Shown: piece after piece, positions 1 to 12,100 of the stretch
Layout of the letters: every line of letters begins with the position of its first letter
Numbering within the stretch: the stretch's first letter is position 1
Assembly: GCF_000003605.2 (NCBI RefSeq)
Contig: NW_003142798.1
Span: 789,768-853,767 of the forward strand
Direction of reading: 5' to 3'
DNA from: Saccoglossus kowalevskii
Taxonomy: Eukaryota; Hemichordata; Enteropneusta; Harrimaniidae
DNA length: 64,000 nt
The notes under the pieces: generated by a model
What the model was told of the DNA's origin: nothing
Databases searched by the model: none
Seen by the model: the letters and a program-made list of their open reading frames with translations, nothing else
Translations under genes and position numbers: made by a program

Positions 1-146
1 TTTTTCTAAAATGTTTGGATTTGAACAGTATAGTAAGAAGGATGTGACCGTGCGTCAAGTTTTGACTTCATAGAAAACAAATGCTATTTAACTTCCATTA
101 TCTACTGCATGATTACTGACTCCCTCAATTTGTTTCATTTTTTAAG

Positions 147-215
147 GTTATTGCTTTTTGTGACGTAGATATCAAGAAGATCAGGAAAGGTGTTTATAAC
201 TACGAAGAAAGTCAA
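147..215 (+). CDS. B3GNTL1: B3GNTL1-like exon A
   Basis: Acceptor TTTTTTAAG at 138-146 and donor CAA|GTGAGT at 215/216 bound 23 codons in phase 0. They encode the AFCDVD and [13 protein letters not shown] blocks, the most diagnostic stretch of the family tail. Confidence 0.85.
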
Positions 216-1380
216 GTGAGTCTGGCACATATCTGAGTTTTTGACAAAATTATTAAAACAACTGAATGAAACAGAAATTTAGTCTGGGCTTCCATCGACT
301 TTTCACATTACTTCTAGATTTTGTTACAAAAAATGATGTCCATAAAATAGTAAAATGAATAAATATTTGGTAATCAATGTCCTAAATAACTGTTCATAAT
401 AGTTGGACATCCTGGGCAGTGGTTGTTTTTTAGTAGCCTATGAAAATCTTATTATAAAATGAAACTAGTCAAACAAGAACACACATACTGGTAACAAGTT
501 CAAAATAAAAACACTTAAAGATTCCTAAACAGAACTTGTATACAATATAAAGCTGTGTTCTCACTGTGGGAAAAATACTCCGTCTTTTGTTAAATTACTG
601 TGCAATACTTTATTTTCACGTGGAATTATTTTTTGCTGCAGGAATGATTCAGTGAAAATAAAATCCAGCCAACATACCCTTTTTTCAATATTTTACATTC
701 AACTTCTCAGAAATCAGTGAAAATATATTCCATGCAAATCATGTTCGTAAAATGTTGTTCAAAACAATGAATAATTATAAGATTTTAATTAAATTATTAT
801 AATTAAATTGCTGCCACTCTCAAAAATGTTCATTGTATTTAGAGTGGGTAATTATATGAATAAAGACACATCACTTACCATCATTAATTGTATTGGCATC
901 TTGCATAATCTGCACTGAACTCCTCTGTTGCTAGGAGACTCCAAAACCACAGATTCCTATCCTCCATTTCAGTGACGCCAAGCCACCATTCATCATATGT
1001 GTTAAATTGGTGAGTTTTAGTCCTTCAATCTTATATTTATCATTCATAGTTTTATGAATTTAATATTGATTAACAAATCAAGGTATGTTTCTTGTAAGTT
1101 AAATTGTAATGATGGCATCCTTTCATATCCAATGATGAAAAATGTGTCAAATTTTGTTCAGGTGGGACATGATTTTAGTAACCCTTTGTGGTTATGTTCT
1201 TCTCACATAATCTGCCATTTTGTTTTTGCCAGTTGTCAACAGCGCCCTCTATGGATGTTTGACGATGCTATTCCTTAACTGATCTGTTTATTTCAACAGG
1301 ATTTGACTGGAGGTGGTTTTGAATCAAATCTCTCATCGATGAATTTGAAAGAAGGAATTGACTATTATCACTTCGGGTGA
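147..1380 (+). CDS. B3GNTL1: B3GNTL1-like glycosyltransferase, last three coding exons (5' part outside window)
   Basis: B3GNTL1 is a family-2 type glycosyltransferase-like protein (beta-1,3-N-acetylglucosaminyltransferase-like 1). Its donor and acceptor sugars are poorly established. Three phase-0 exons, 147-215, 935-1009 and 1300-1380, splice into an uninterrupted 74-codon C-terminus ending at a TGA. It reads [20 protein letters not shown], then [35 protein letters not shown] and DYYHFG. I recognise the order AFCDVD..KIRKG, then PKP.(I/V)P..HF..A.PPF.ICVKLDLTGG, then the Y.HF end as the C-terminal tail of vertebrate B3GNTL1. The catalytic GT2 domain lies upstream of the window, so completeness cannot be judged. 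All three introns show AG acceptors and GTGAG-type donors. The gene sits in a CpG-poor stretch that ends about 1.4 kb downstream. Family call is from memory, not a search. Confidence 0.86.
361..410. repeat. Fragment of a dispersed repeat (ATTTGGTAATC family)
   Basis: ATATTTGGTAATC, then GTCCTA, then TAACT at this site match better-preserved copies at 23281-23360 and 54041-54120. It lies inside the first visible B3GNTL1-like intron. Confidence 0.5.
596..765. mobile_element. Partial MITE, TACTGT..ACAGTA family 1
   Basis: It begins TACTGTGCAATACTTTATTT and continues with repeated short blocks such as TCAGTGAAAATAAAATCCAG and CAGTGAAAATATATTCCAT. These match the complete element at 52625-52835 in order and sense. 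The far inverted end is missing or too diverged to place. It lies in a B3GNTL1-like intron. Confidence 0.6.
935..1009 (+). CDS. B3GNTL1: B3GNTL1-like exon B
   Basis: Acceptor TGTTGCTAG ending at 934 and donor TTG|GTGAGT after 1009 bound 25 phase-0 codons. They encode the [10 protein letters not shown] and [10 protein letters not shown] blocks. Confidence 0.85.
1300..1380 (+). CDS. B3GNTL1: B3GNTL1-like terminal exon
   Basis: Acceptor TTTCAACAG ends at 1299. The exon has 26 codons plus TGA (1378-1380) and encodes [11 protein letters not shown] and the terminal DYYHFG. Candidate polyadenylation hexamers AATAAA follow at 1493-1498 and 1756-1761. Confidence 0.85.
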   Translation, partial: DLTGGGFESNLSSMNLKEGIDYYHFG

Positions 1381-3644
1381 AATGAACAATTGCATTTGGT
1401 TGCCATAGAATCAAGATTTCAAGACATGTAGTTTCTATCTGTATCGCATCTTCAATGTGCTGAGGTAGCGACTCAAGTTTTTAGGTTTTGAGAATAAATT
1501 GCCACCAAAATACAAGGACGTTATTCATTGAAATGCTGCTGTGCCTTCACATGAACACCCTCCCTCCTAAACTGCAACCTGTGTACAGTATGACTGGTTT
1601 GGAAAAACTGTCACATCTAACACAAGTGAAACTCACACAGGCAATCTGCAACTGTGGTCAAAGTCGATACATTAGAAAATAGAATACCGGAACTACAAAT
1701 GGTATATATACATTGTATGTATATCAGAAACAAAAAAATCTAACTGCAATATTTGAATAAAATATTTCGCACTCATACATTGGCTACTATCATTTACTAT
1801 CACTTTACGCTAATGCTTGTCACCTCTATGTGTAAGAGCTTTGTAGATCTTAAAGTTCAATTGCAGAATTACCATGAGATATTTCACATTTCACAACATA
1901 TATGTATGTGTGTCCATATATGGCATGACAGTAGAAGGGTGGGGATAATAATAAATTCAAACCTCACACATAAATCAAATATATTGGACCAACCCACATG
2001 CAGTTTTGTCACCAACAAATCCAAGATGACTGACTGCTGATCATCTTGCTTATACAAATGCCAGGGTCAATCAAGTTAAAACATCACATCTACATTCCAC
2101 ATCAGGTTATTTGTTTTAGAAATAGACTTACTCATTAACTGATTGTATCCAAACTTTGTCCATACAATGAATATCATGGACCTGGAGGCATGTAATTGTA
2201 CCTCCTGATTGAATTCCTAATTCCCTGACTGGCTACCATATTGTTTTATAGAATCTTGGACCCGACTCTATGGTCCATGATTAGAATGCTTTTCAATAGC
2301 CGTAATTTTGACCTGTCTTCATGTAACTAATGTTGACAGTCACTAAAAAACAGAACATTATTGACAAAGACTTGTTTCATTTTATTTCTGGTAAAAATCA
2401 TCATACACTTGCATCCAACGATTTTTAATTAGTATAAATTATGAGCGTTCATAAAATATATAGTTTGATATGGTTTAAAACAATTTTTCTATAAAAAAAT
2501 AATTAGTGTGAATTTTAGTTTCTAAAAACCTCCAGTACATACTGAATTAATATCTGTCTTACTGCCATGTACCAGTCTTAATGTGATCAGGTATGCAGAT
2601 GAAGATAAGGTTGGTCACCTTTTAATCACATGTTGAAATGCCTGAAATTCGATTACACATAATAGATCTATAGTAAATGAACTGCTAAAGCATAATTGCA
2701 TATTTATAAGCAGTGAAATGCCTAGTAAGATAAATCTCATGCCATACTATTCCTTCACCTTTAACCTATGACGTCACTATAGCTACGCGTTCGAGAGATA
2801 ACAGTAGATTATATCGAAGTGAATGCATATCGTATATTGTATTAATGAATAAATTAATCACAAATTCAATTACACTATTGTGTAGGATTTATACACCAGT
2901 GAATGGATTGTGGAATATTTTTAGAATTTTGTAGTCATCGATCTGTTCCAGCAGTGTAGAGTAACAAAATTGGGACAGATTACACCAAATGAATATGCGA
3001 ACATTATAATAACATGAATGAAATATACAAAAGCAAATAGCGTACGAATATGAAAGTAACATTGTGTGGGATATGAAGCTATTTCACCGTGTGTATTGCG
3101 GATAGCTACACTCGCTGTAACCATATTTCGATTTGCTCTGTCGTTTGTTTTAACGTATCTTTACAATTATTGATTCATATAATATGTATTTGTGGAGCAT
3201 CGGCATTTACACGTTATTTGATCTTGCGCACGTGACAACTAGTCATTACGTTTGTATGTCTTCAATAGTAAAACCAATAGTAAAAGCATTCTAATATTGA
3301 CAAATGGTTGGCTTTCACTGAAATACATTCATCATTTCTTCGAAATATAGCCTGGTAACCCTGAACTATACATTTGCATTTGCGTGTTTTAAAGTCTCGC
3401 TTATTCTCATTTATTGTGAACGCTATATCATTCAATAGCGTTTTTCTATAAATCACGCCCTCTCGCGGCTAAGTGTTTTTGTGGCGAAAAATGACGTAAA
3501 CTGGTGTCGTCCACAAATATAACTATGTCTGTTTGTTTGTTTGTGTAGTCGTTTATAATTTGGAATATAGAAAACACTTATTTTAACAGTGACAACAGAT
3601 GAACGCCAAAGCAACGCCGTAGACGGCTTTTTTTCACCCCACTA

Positions 3645-3690
3645 CAGTACGTCACAGAGGCGCTGCGTCACAGATGCGCGACTTGTCGCA
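3645..3690. repeat. CRE-type short dispersed repeat, copy 1
   Basis: GTACGTCACAGAGGCGCT followed by a second CGTCACAG matches the ACGTCACAGAAGC.CTTCGTC core seen near 16.38, 19.27, 22.14, 33.44 and 33.80 kb. This copy lacks a clean GAGGGCGC. Confidence 0.4.
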
Positions 3691-3721
3691 AAGATGTACA
3701 TGTACATAGAGTTTCATTTTC

Positions 3722-3890
3722 GTAAATTCGCTGACAGATTGATGCGCTAAATTAAAACCCAGTAAATATTCAAATTAAACAATATAATGTATTATTTCCT
3801 CTACAAACTAGTGAATTTTAAACTCAGTGAATACCTCTGCAACCTCAAGTCCACTTAAATTTTAAACAGTAAATATTCTCGGTGTTTTAT
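3722..3890. mobile_element. Partial MITE, TACTGTAAAA family 2
   Basis: Blocks TTCGCTGACAGATT, AAATTAAAACCCAGTAAAT, TTTAAACTCAGTGAAT and CCACTTAAATTTTAAAC follow the order of the complete copy at 46801-47011. Its inverted ends are not preserved. Confidence 0.5.
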
Positions 3891-5499
3891 ACTTGTGGTA
3901 TTGAATACGACTTTATCCTGACAGGTAAAACGATTATTAAGCTTCCAGGGTCCAAACTAAGTACCACAACGGATGACCCTAACACAGGGCCTCTCCGAAA
4001 AGGTGAAAGACTATCTCGTTATTAACACATTGTGTTCTACTTACGATTTGAGGCTTGACGATATGGTGCAGGACCCTGAATGCATATTCAAAGTCATAAA
4101 ACACATATTTATATAGGCCATGGTTGTACTGGACAGCTTGAATAAACTAGACTTTATATAAATTTGATTAAAATAAGCTCCTAATTTGGGCTCTATTTAT
4201 TTTTTTATATACTTTATTTGATTTATTATTTATTAGCTGTCAGTTTTTTTTAGTTTTTTTAATATTAATGAAAAATAATGAAAAAAAATATAGTACTAAT
4301 AAATATAATATATATAATACACGCCGTACAATACATCAGATGTTAGTCATCATAGTAGACTCGAACCTCAATCGGAAAACAACGGATGACACCGTCACAA
4401 TCGTCTTATTGCGTACATACCATATTCCAGTGGGTAGAAAATATTAAGGTACACGTGGCGAAAAAAAATATAATGAACTCCCCTCTCCCATGCACATCAT
4501 TACGTGACGTTGTCTGGGTGCGCGAGACGAGGCTTGGTGAAAGATTGGTCGCCACCACGTTAAATCATTAATAAGTTATTCACAGATTATATATATCCTT
4601 ACACATTTACAATTATTTGATGGACACGGTAATACAAGTAATTCGGTAAAATACGCTAGCCTTAGGTATTAAATAGCAGGGCAAATATATCAACTAAAGT
4701 CCAATTACTATTAAATCCACGTGTGCTGAGAAGAAATGTGGATAGATGAATACGCGATAATAATAGCAAATAGTCTTCGCAGTGGCGTAATGTCTAATGA
4801 CGTTACTACTCCTGTGTATTGTCAGGGTGGAGTAATCTTCTTCAAGCAGTTCAACAAATTGTCACGGAAAAAATAACGATACTAATTTCACATGCTGTTG
4901 AATCAGATAGCTAAAAAGAGGCGTCCTGTTATCTTGTAGATTGTGCACTCGAGATATCGGGACACTAGACAATCATTATTATTCCTTATCCAAGCATCTT
5001 ATCAGTGGACGCAATGACAGAGATAACGGCGATGCAATTTAATTCGAACGAATTTCGCACTCAGCCATCTGCGCTCGTTTAAGAAGAGCGCCACCAGCGA
5101 TAGTAATCAGAAAATCCAATCGATATATTGAGGGCAGATGGAAGTCTACGTCCGTCATCGGTCGCTTATGCGGTTTCGTACTCGTCCATCCCACACTCAA
5201 CGTATATGTGGAGGCAGAAAACAGGACAATTCCAACTAGATAATTCAAAATGACGTTGCGCATCTCAACCGAAATTAAGCACGACGCTTGGCACACAAAT
5301 TATTCACTGGCAGAATCAAACAGTATATCGTTGTTATTGGAGCGCCGACGTCAATTAAAAATTGTTGCCATGAAATAATAATATACTTGGTTATTATTAA
5401 ATATAATAATAAAATATAATACTCGTCAACTAATACATTTTTAATTTTCATTGAAATTAGTTCCACTTGAATACGTATACATACATACTGTTTGTTTAT

Positions 5500-5983
5500 C
5501 GTGGGTCTGAAATGATACGTCGATAGCAGTGCGTGTTGGGTCAAAGTGCACACATCCTCGTTGTGTGACGTGCATACAATGTACACGTTGGCGTACATGT
5601 TTAGTTAGCATTTCTCAAAATCGTCGACGCAAACTACGACTGTGTAATAACCTGGCCACGATTGGCCGCGGAGCTGTTTCGACGAAGAGACTGCGGCCGA
5701 CCTGTCTCTGATGATGCTTTTTGATACGATGTCAGCCCCGCAATAGAATCTTCGCGGAATGTGTTCGTGTAATGGTCTTGCCCATCATCTGCTTGTGTAC
5801 GACTATCGCCACCGTTTATGTGGATGAGACGCCGTGTTGTTGTTTTTAGAGCGAGGAAAACACGACTTTAGAACAGATGAAACGAACCTATTTGAGTACG
5901 TCGTAGTGGATTTCCGGGTCTGCTACTTCGTGAGCGGACCCTATTAGCTAATTATCTTTGTGTGCCGCCTTGAAGAACTGTAT
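5500..5983 (+). promoter_or_regulatory. CpG-rich promoter / 5' UTR region of the MOLO-1-like gene
   Basis: This is a dense run of CpG dinucleotides (for example CGTCGACGC near 5622 and GGCCGCGG near 5663). A GATTGG (inverted CCAAT) lies near 5660. It directly precedes the first coding ATG at 5984. No TATA box is placed with confidence and the transcription start is unknown. Confidence 0.45.
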
Positions 5984-6191
5984 ATGGCACGTAGCTGTTA
6001 TTTTTGTATTACCTGTTGTTGGGCTTTGATTGCAACGGTCTCTTCTATCCGTATCAGTACCAGTACCAACGGGAGACTGGCCTACAACTACCCGAACCCC
6101 CAGCTCAATCCCAGAGAGTGTGGCCGGATTGGTGTCCCCGTAAACACATCTTGGGTGTGCGACCCCGATGGTCTATTGAATTTCCAGCAAG
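5984..6191 (+). CDS. MOLO-1-like exon 1
   Basis: 69 codons plus one base. It encodes the signal peptide and the NPRECGR..SWVCDPDG entry motif. Donor is CAAG|GTATGT. Confidence 0.86.
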
Positions 6192-9100
6192 GTATGTAAA
6201 CGTCGAGCTTTAAATTTAAACCTGTTGAGCTCACCGGGACAGTATTTTTTATTTTTTTTTATTTAGTTGGCGTTATAATGTATTTGGCATTTTTAATTGC
6301 TTGTTTATTTATCATTCCTACGTGAAGAAACAAGTATCGTTTTTTTTTTTTATTTACATAATAGTAGAATTCTCAGGGAATTGTTGATACAGGTGGCGTA
6401 CAATGAGGCGTGATCTCCCACATAGTGCTAACAAATTCAGTCGCATTAGATGCGCCATATGTCTATTTGCAACTCATTATTTCTAGTGGAGTCAATAATC
6501 GAGGCTGATATACGAAATGTTGGAGCCAAAATCGAGGAGGTATACAGACGAAAACTGAACACCACCGTTGATGAGAAACACTTGGATTAACTCATTCTGT
6601 TTTAATGATTATTTAACATCATATTTTCCGATTATAATTGCATTATAATATTCTGACCTACGAAGCAGTGAAAACATATTTGTCGTGGTATGTTGGGGAT
6701 ACAGTCAAGTCACATTCTGATCGTTTTACAGATGTTCTAAATATTACTGGTTTGTCGCTGTCTACGGTATATATATTGCATTGTTTCGTGCTTATTCGCG
6801 TACTTTCACCCAAACTGTGTGACATGACACACATAGCGGGTGGGGGAGATTCATTACATGGCCGTATATCATTCAGTTCAACTCCTAACTGTCATAAAAA
6901 CGTGGTGTACGATACCAGCACGCCACGAGTGTGGCATGTTCAGACCGCCGTCGATAATTGAAGGCCAATTGCGCGCGATGTGTCACGTATGGATTTCCTT
7001 GTAATATCTGTCACTTAATTATTTCATAAGTTCTTCTCAATAATGCGCATGAATAATTGAATAAATCCGTTATAATTTAAGACTGGTACAAATAATATAC
7101 TTTTTTCAATGGTGTTTATCAAACACGTCAGTGTTATAAATCATTAAATTCGGGCGTTTTTTTAACTATACCGTAAAGGCCAATTTGCTGTATACAGGTC
7201 GTTTTCACGCAGTGTATATTATACCCCTCGAGCAATGAAATAACGTGCCCGAGATATGAATTATGGGATATATATTTGTTAATATTTTACTCTTGAAATA
7301 CATTAATGTTTACATGCATTATTAAAAAACAACATTACGAAACCATTTTCAACTTACCCTTGGCACATCCGTTCATGGCTTTGTGGTTTATTAACCACAG
7401 CAAACACAACTGTATCCCCATGTCTACGTGTCTACAGAATAGTTTGCGTTATTTCTTATCTGTATTGACTGATGTTCTTGATATTCTGAAATTAATGTGC
7501 TGATTCTTCCCAGTGTTATTGGGCGTGACGCATCACATATCAATGCAATTCGATACATATACAGCACGGTTATCGTACCGACGTGCCGGTTTATTCGCAT
7601 ACGTCACCTGTTTTTGCTCAGTCCATGCTATACATAGCAGGCTTATTTGCTCTGCTTCTCGGGAATTCTGCACTAACCGTCATCAGCGCCGTCACAGGAG
7701 ATCGGGCAAATTATGGAAACTGTCGCCATTAAATGGCTTGATATATTTTGTGCAAGGCGGGGTTCATCACGGGTTTCACCTTTTGACTTGCTGTAAATAT
7801 ACGTAGGAGGAGATTTAAATTTCACCTCCCTCTGCCATAAACCAGTATCATCACGCACAGAAACAGTGCGTTTACCTGCTACGTTTATGTTTGAGCAGAC
7901 GTCGGACTCGACTGGGATCGTTAGATGGGCGCACAATACTGTACTGACAAATAATGCTAGCTGTTGAATAGACAGTAGAAAAATTCTAATAATGAGGGAA
8001 AAATACAACGATGTCTCGTTTTAATAATCTCTCTAATCGAATATCCGCTAAGTATGCCTGCAAGGCGATTGTCGTCGTTGTGACGTCACCGACTCGCCAT
8101 TCTGCAACTTGCATCAATGTGATGTTTCCCGCGATGATACAATATTTACCGAGTAATTAATCTATTAAAATTACCCAGACGTGTAGATTAGCCTTTATCC
8201 GAATCGAATAATCCAACCGCTATCTCAGCTGAGATCAATCGGACAAAGAACGCGTGTACATTCACATAGATTTAATCTCAACGCAAAATTGGTTTCTTTC
8301 TTAAAACTAAAAGACTGGTTCTTTTTTTACTATGACATTCACGAAGCAATCGATTTAGTTTCTTCATAAGGTCGATGGTTCCTCTAAAGCAACGTTTGTA
8401 TAAATGGGAGATATCATTGTAATCGTGTGTATGCACATACGCCCATATCAGCACAGTTCCGTCCCTGTGACCCATGTGTGCAGAGCTGCAACCAGTCGCG
8501 ATGATACGCCTGTTGTGTCGGTCCTTATATTCTATTCTGTTGACATATTGGTAATAAAGCACACGTGCATACTAGTATTGGATGATTAATTGAATCCCTA
8601 ATATACTCTTCCCTCAGGGACGGACAAACTGCGGTAAAAGGCCTGGTCACTGCTATATGGCATGTCTTCAAAATAGCCCTTTACTGTTTTCATCGAAGAT
8701 GTCCGTTTTAACCATGCCCCTCATCTTTAGCTCCGCTGTCGACTTTGTCGAGCGGAGCTTATCATATGAGTGATTGTCCGTCACGGTCGTCGTCCGTCGT
8801 TCTTGTCAATGTTTTACTTTTTCGACTTCTTCTTGAAAACTACAAGCCTGAATGTTTTGATACTGAGTGTATATGTACCTTGGGTAGACCTATCTCAGAT
8901 TTGTTCATTTCATGATGATATTTTCAGTTCTCTAATTTTGGTGAATATTTTTGTCATTTTTGGTAAAAAGTGATATTTTCGACTTCTTGTTAAAAACTGC
9001 AAGTCCAATTGCTTTGATATTACATATATAGGTACTACATGTGGACCTTTTTCAGATTTGTTCATTTTGTAATGATATCTTTAATTTTCTAATTTTGGTG

Positions 9101-12100
9101 ATTATTTTTGTCATTTTTTGGTAAAAAGTGATATTTTCGACTTCTTGTTAAAAACCACAATCATTTATGGTGAAAAATGATATTTTTGAATTCTTGTTGA
9201 AAACAGCAAGTCCCATTACTTTGATACTATACATATTGTTCATTTTCTAATTATATCTTCTGTTCTTTAATTGAAATGTGCATTGCTAACAGCGGAGCTA
9301 TCTCAGCCGAGAGGCTGCTTGTTTTCGTATTGTAGCCTGAAACACTAGCCACTGCCTCTTAATTACACCATTCCCTGTCTATTAAATGGGGATGTTCAAT
9401 TCCTTTCGTATTTTACGTCAACTTTGTACGAAATTAATCCCACCTTCAAAAAAAGACGAACGTGTTTTAGTTCATCTAGGGTAAACAAAATCTGCTATGT
9501 ACATCCTAATTTAATTGCCAAAAGTTCATTGACTCGCAAGTCGGCGCCACCGCTATTCACTGACAATAAGCCAATCACACCGAATCTAGTCAATTAACCC
9601 TTGTCTGATTTCGCGGCCACGCCAATGTCTGTTTCACTTTTAATACATTAGTCATCATTGCTGAAACTGGGTTCATCCAAAACGCATATGTGCTTGCTAT
9701 AGACTGTAAAAGCTGGTCGAGTCATCAAATTCTAATTTAGAATGTAATTCTAAATGGCCGGCGTACTAACGCATGTAGAAATGCATGTAGGACATATAAT
9801 TCTATTTTATTCTATTCGATTGCACATATAAATTAAGAAAGATTGATAATGGATCTAATGAATGTATTCGCGTGAATGTTGTTAATTTGAGCATGCGCCT
9901 TACTAGCACGAATATGACGCATTTAAGGTTCAAACATGGAGGTTAATACCAGAACAAAAAGTTATAAAAGGAATTCTCCACCAACCTTCATCTCAGCAAA
10001 ACCAAACATGGATGAGAGGCTTTCTAACGAATGTCACCAAAGTTCAGAAGTCGTAAAACATAACCCATGCACTTACTGTAAATAACGTTATAACAATAAT
10101 ACACATTACTAGTAATTATGTAACTTCTGTTAATTCAAGTAACTCTGGTGTTTGCAAACACGTCACATTGCATCATGAAATGTGATGATTGTGAATTGAA
10201 TCAGCTGACAGGATAATTGCCGAGCATGTGATTTTCATTGGATCTTTATCGCGTTGCAGCACATTAGTGGCTTACAAACGTGACGATAACAATGGAAAGG
10301 TTCTAACAAAATAAGAGCTTTTCGAGAACATGCGATGTTATCACTTTTCGAGTATACTCGATCGAACAACGTGTCTATGAATGTTCTTTGAGTTTATTAA
10401 CTTATTTTCTGTTTTCGCTTGTATATGATTTTTGCTGCGGGGAAACAACTACATGCACCCAAATTGTTATCATTTTATGACGTCATGGTAGTCTGTGATT
10501 GGAAACCCTCGACATGTATTCGGGAGAAATGCAACTATTGACACAATATGTCTGCTGACAGTAATTTCCGGTTTCGTAACCACCCGCTATCAAATCATAA
10601 TATGATCTTTAAAACAAACAGAGACTATATATTTACTTATTGTCACATTCTATCACTTTGTATGATGCATTTACGTTTACGGGGGAGTCGTCACCTGCGC
10701 ATGCGTCAGATGGCCATAGCGTGTCATTGTTTACAAACAAGCTTCTACCCATGAGCCTTTGCGTTTTAGCATGTGTTATCGTCACTTGGGACTCAATTCC
10801 CGCGCGTGCGCAGGTGACGACCCTCCCGCTTTAACATTTGTGTTATTTCGGCCGTGTACAGATGCCCATCTGTCTGTGTGAATGCGTCTTATTCCACCAA
10901 ATACTTCGAAAAACAATGGGTGGATAGATTTGGATGCATGTTTGGTGCAAAGATACTTTATGATGAACCCCAGATATGACTAGATTAGATGAGATGGAGC
11001 AATTTGCATACTAATTAACTAATTTCGACATGTTTTGTTAATATCCTAATAGTAGTTTCCTCAAATGGGTTCAACTTTTACATAGATATTGTCCATGGTT
11101 GAATGTCTAATACTACTTAATAACAAATTTTCACATGTTAATTAGCTAGTTTGCATACTAATTAAAACATTTCAGAATTTTTTTTTTTAATATTCTGACA
11201 GTTTTCTCTAATGTGTTAATCATGCATATTAAATAATTTAATTAGTTTTGAATCAATCTCTAAATAGTCAGAAATTGTCTTCTATTGGTTGTTTAGTCAA
11301 TATCGAAGTACTGCAAAACACGTTGAAATAGCTACATGTCATTTTAGGGAATTTACAGAATCTTAATTTAGCTAAAGTGTCAACAATCGGGTCAACATCA
11401 CATTGTGAAAATATACTTTATTTTAAATCAGCAACATCTTGAATTAGCTAAAATAACATATTTTACAATACATTTGTACATTAAATTCTCTGCACGGGAG
11501 CACTTTCTAGCATCTCTGGTTGTGTGACACATCCTGTGACCATGTACATTGTACATTATGATGTTATTCCCATTACTAGTATATTGAATTTTCAGAAATA
11601 TCACCTGACCCGCAATTCTTTCAGCAATGTCAAGTTCAGCCTATCTGTTCCAAAATTAAAATCGAAAATTGAGAAAATAACACAAAAAATGTGAAACTTC
11701 GTGGATCGCAATTTTAGCGAGAAAACATCTCGGAGCTGAGAACGCCGGAGACGCTGTCATGCGCAGTGTAACGAGCATCCGCAACTAACTATCAAATTTC
11801 GCCATAGTACTTATTCTTTTCACGTCGACATGATAACGTATTTTTTTCTGTCCAGACGCAAATAACCACCTTGATAAATATAATGGCCCTTTTAATGTGT
11901 TTAACACGTGGCTGGATGTTCCATGGTAACCCTCAGACATTAGTACCACGACAAGCCCATAAGCACATACGGCAGAATCCATTAAAGTAGAGTTGTCCCT
12001 ATAAAATACTTTGAGAGTATTTTATAAAGTAAAGAAAATTATTGGTCTTATACCAAATTCGCGCACTGAGTGGATAGTGATGGATTCTGCTGTCAAAACG

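Larger units (their letters stand above)
1381..5500. other. B3GNTL1-like 3' UTR and intergenic DNA
   Basis: No coding exon was recognised. The first part (to about 1.76 kb) is probably the 3' UTR, with AATAAA at 1493 and 1756. CpG becomes frequent from about 2750 onward, starting with GACGTC and ACGCGT. A partial MITE copy lies at 3722-3890 and a short CRE-type repeat at 3645-3690. A (GTTT)n run lies near 3531-3545. An 85-codon minus-strand frame at 5039-5296 is discussed under findings. Confidence 0.6.

Noticed and set aside
7673-8008. Minus-strand 111-codon frame with a hydrophobic start
   Set aside because: The start is TTG, no ATG is available for a signal peptide, and the possible acceptor and donor inside it join to nothing recognisable.
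12001-12025. Hairpin ATAAAATAC / GTATTTTAT
   Set aside because: A short AT-only inverted repeat of this kind is expected by chance in such AT-rich DNA.
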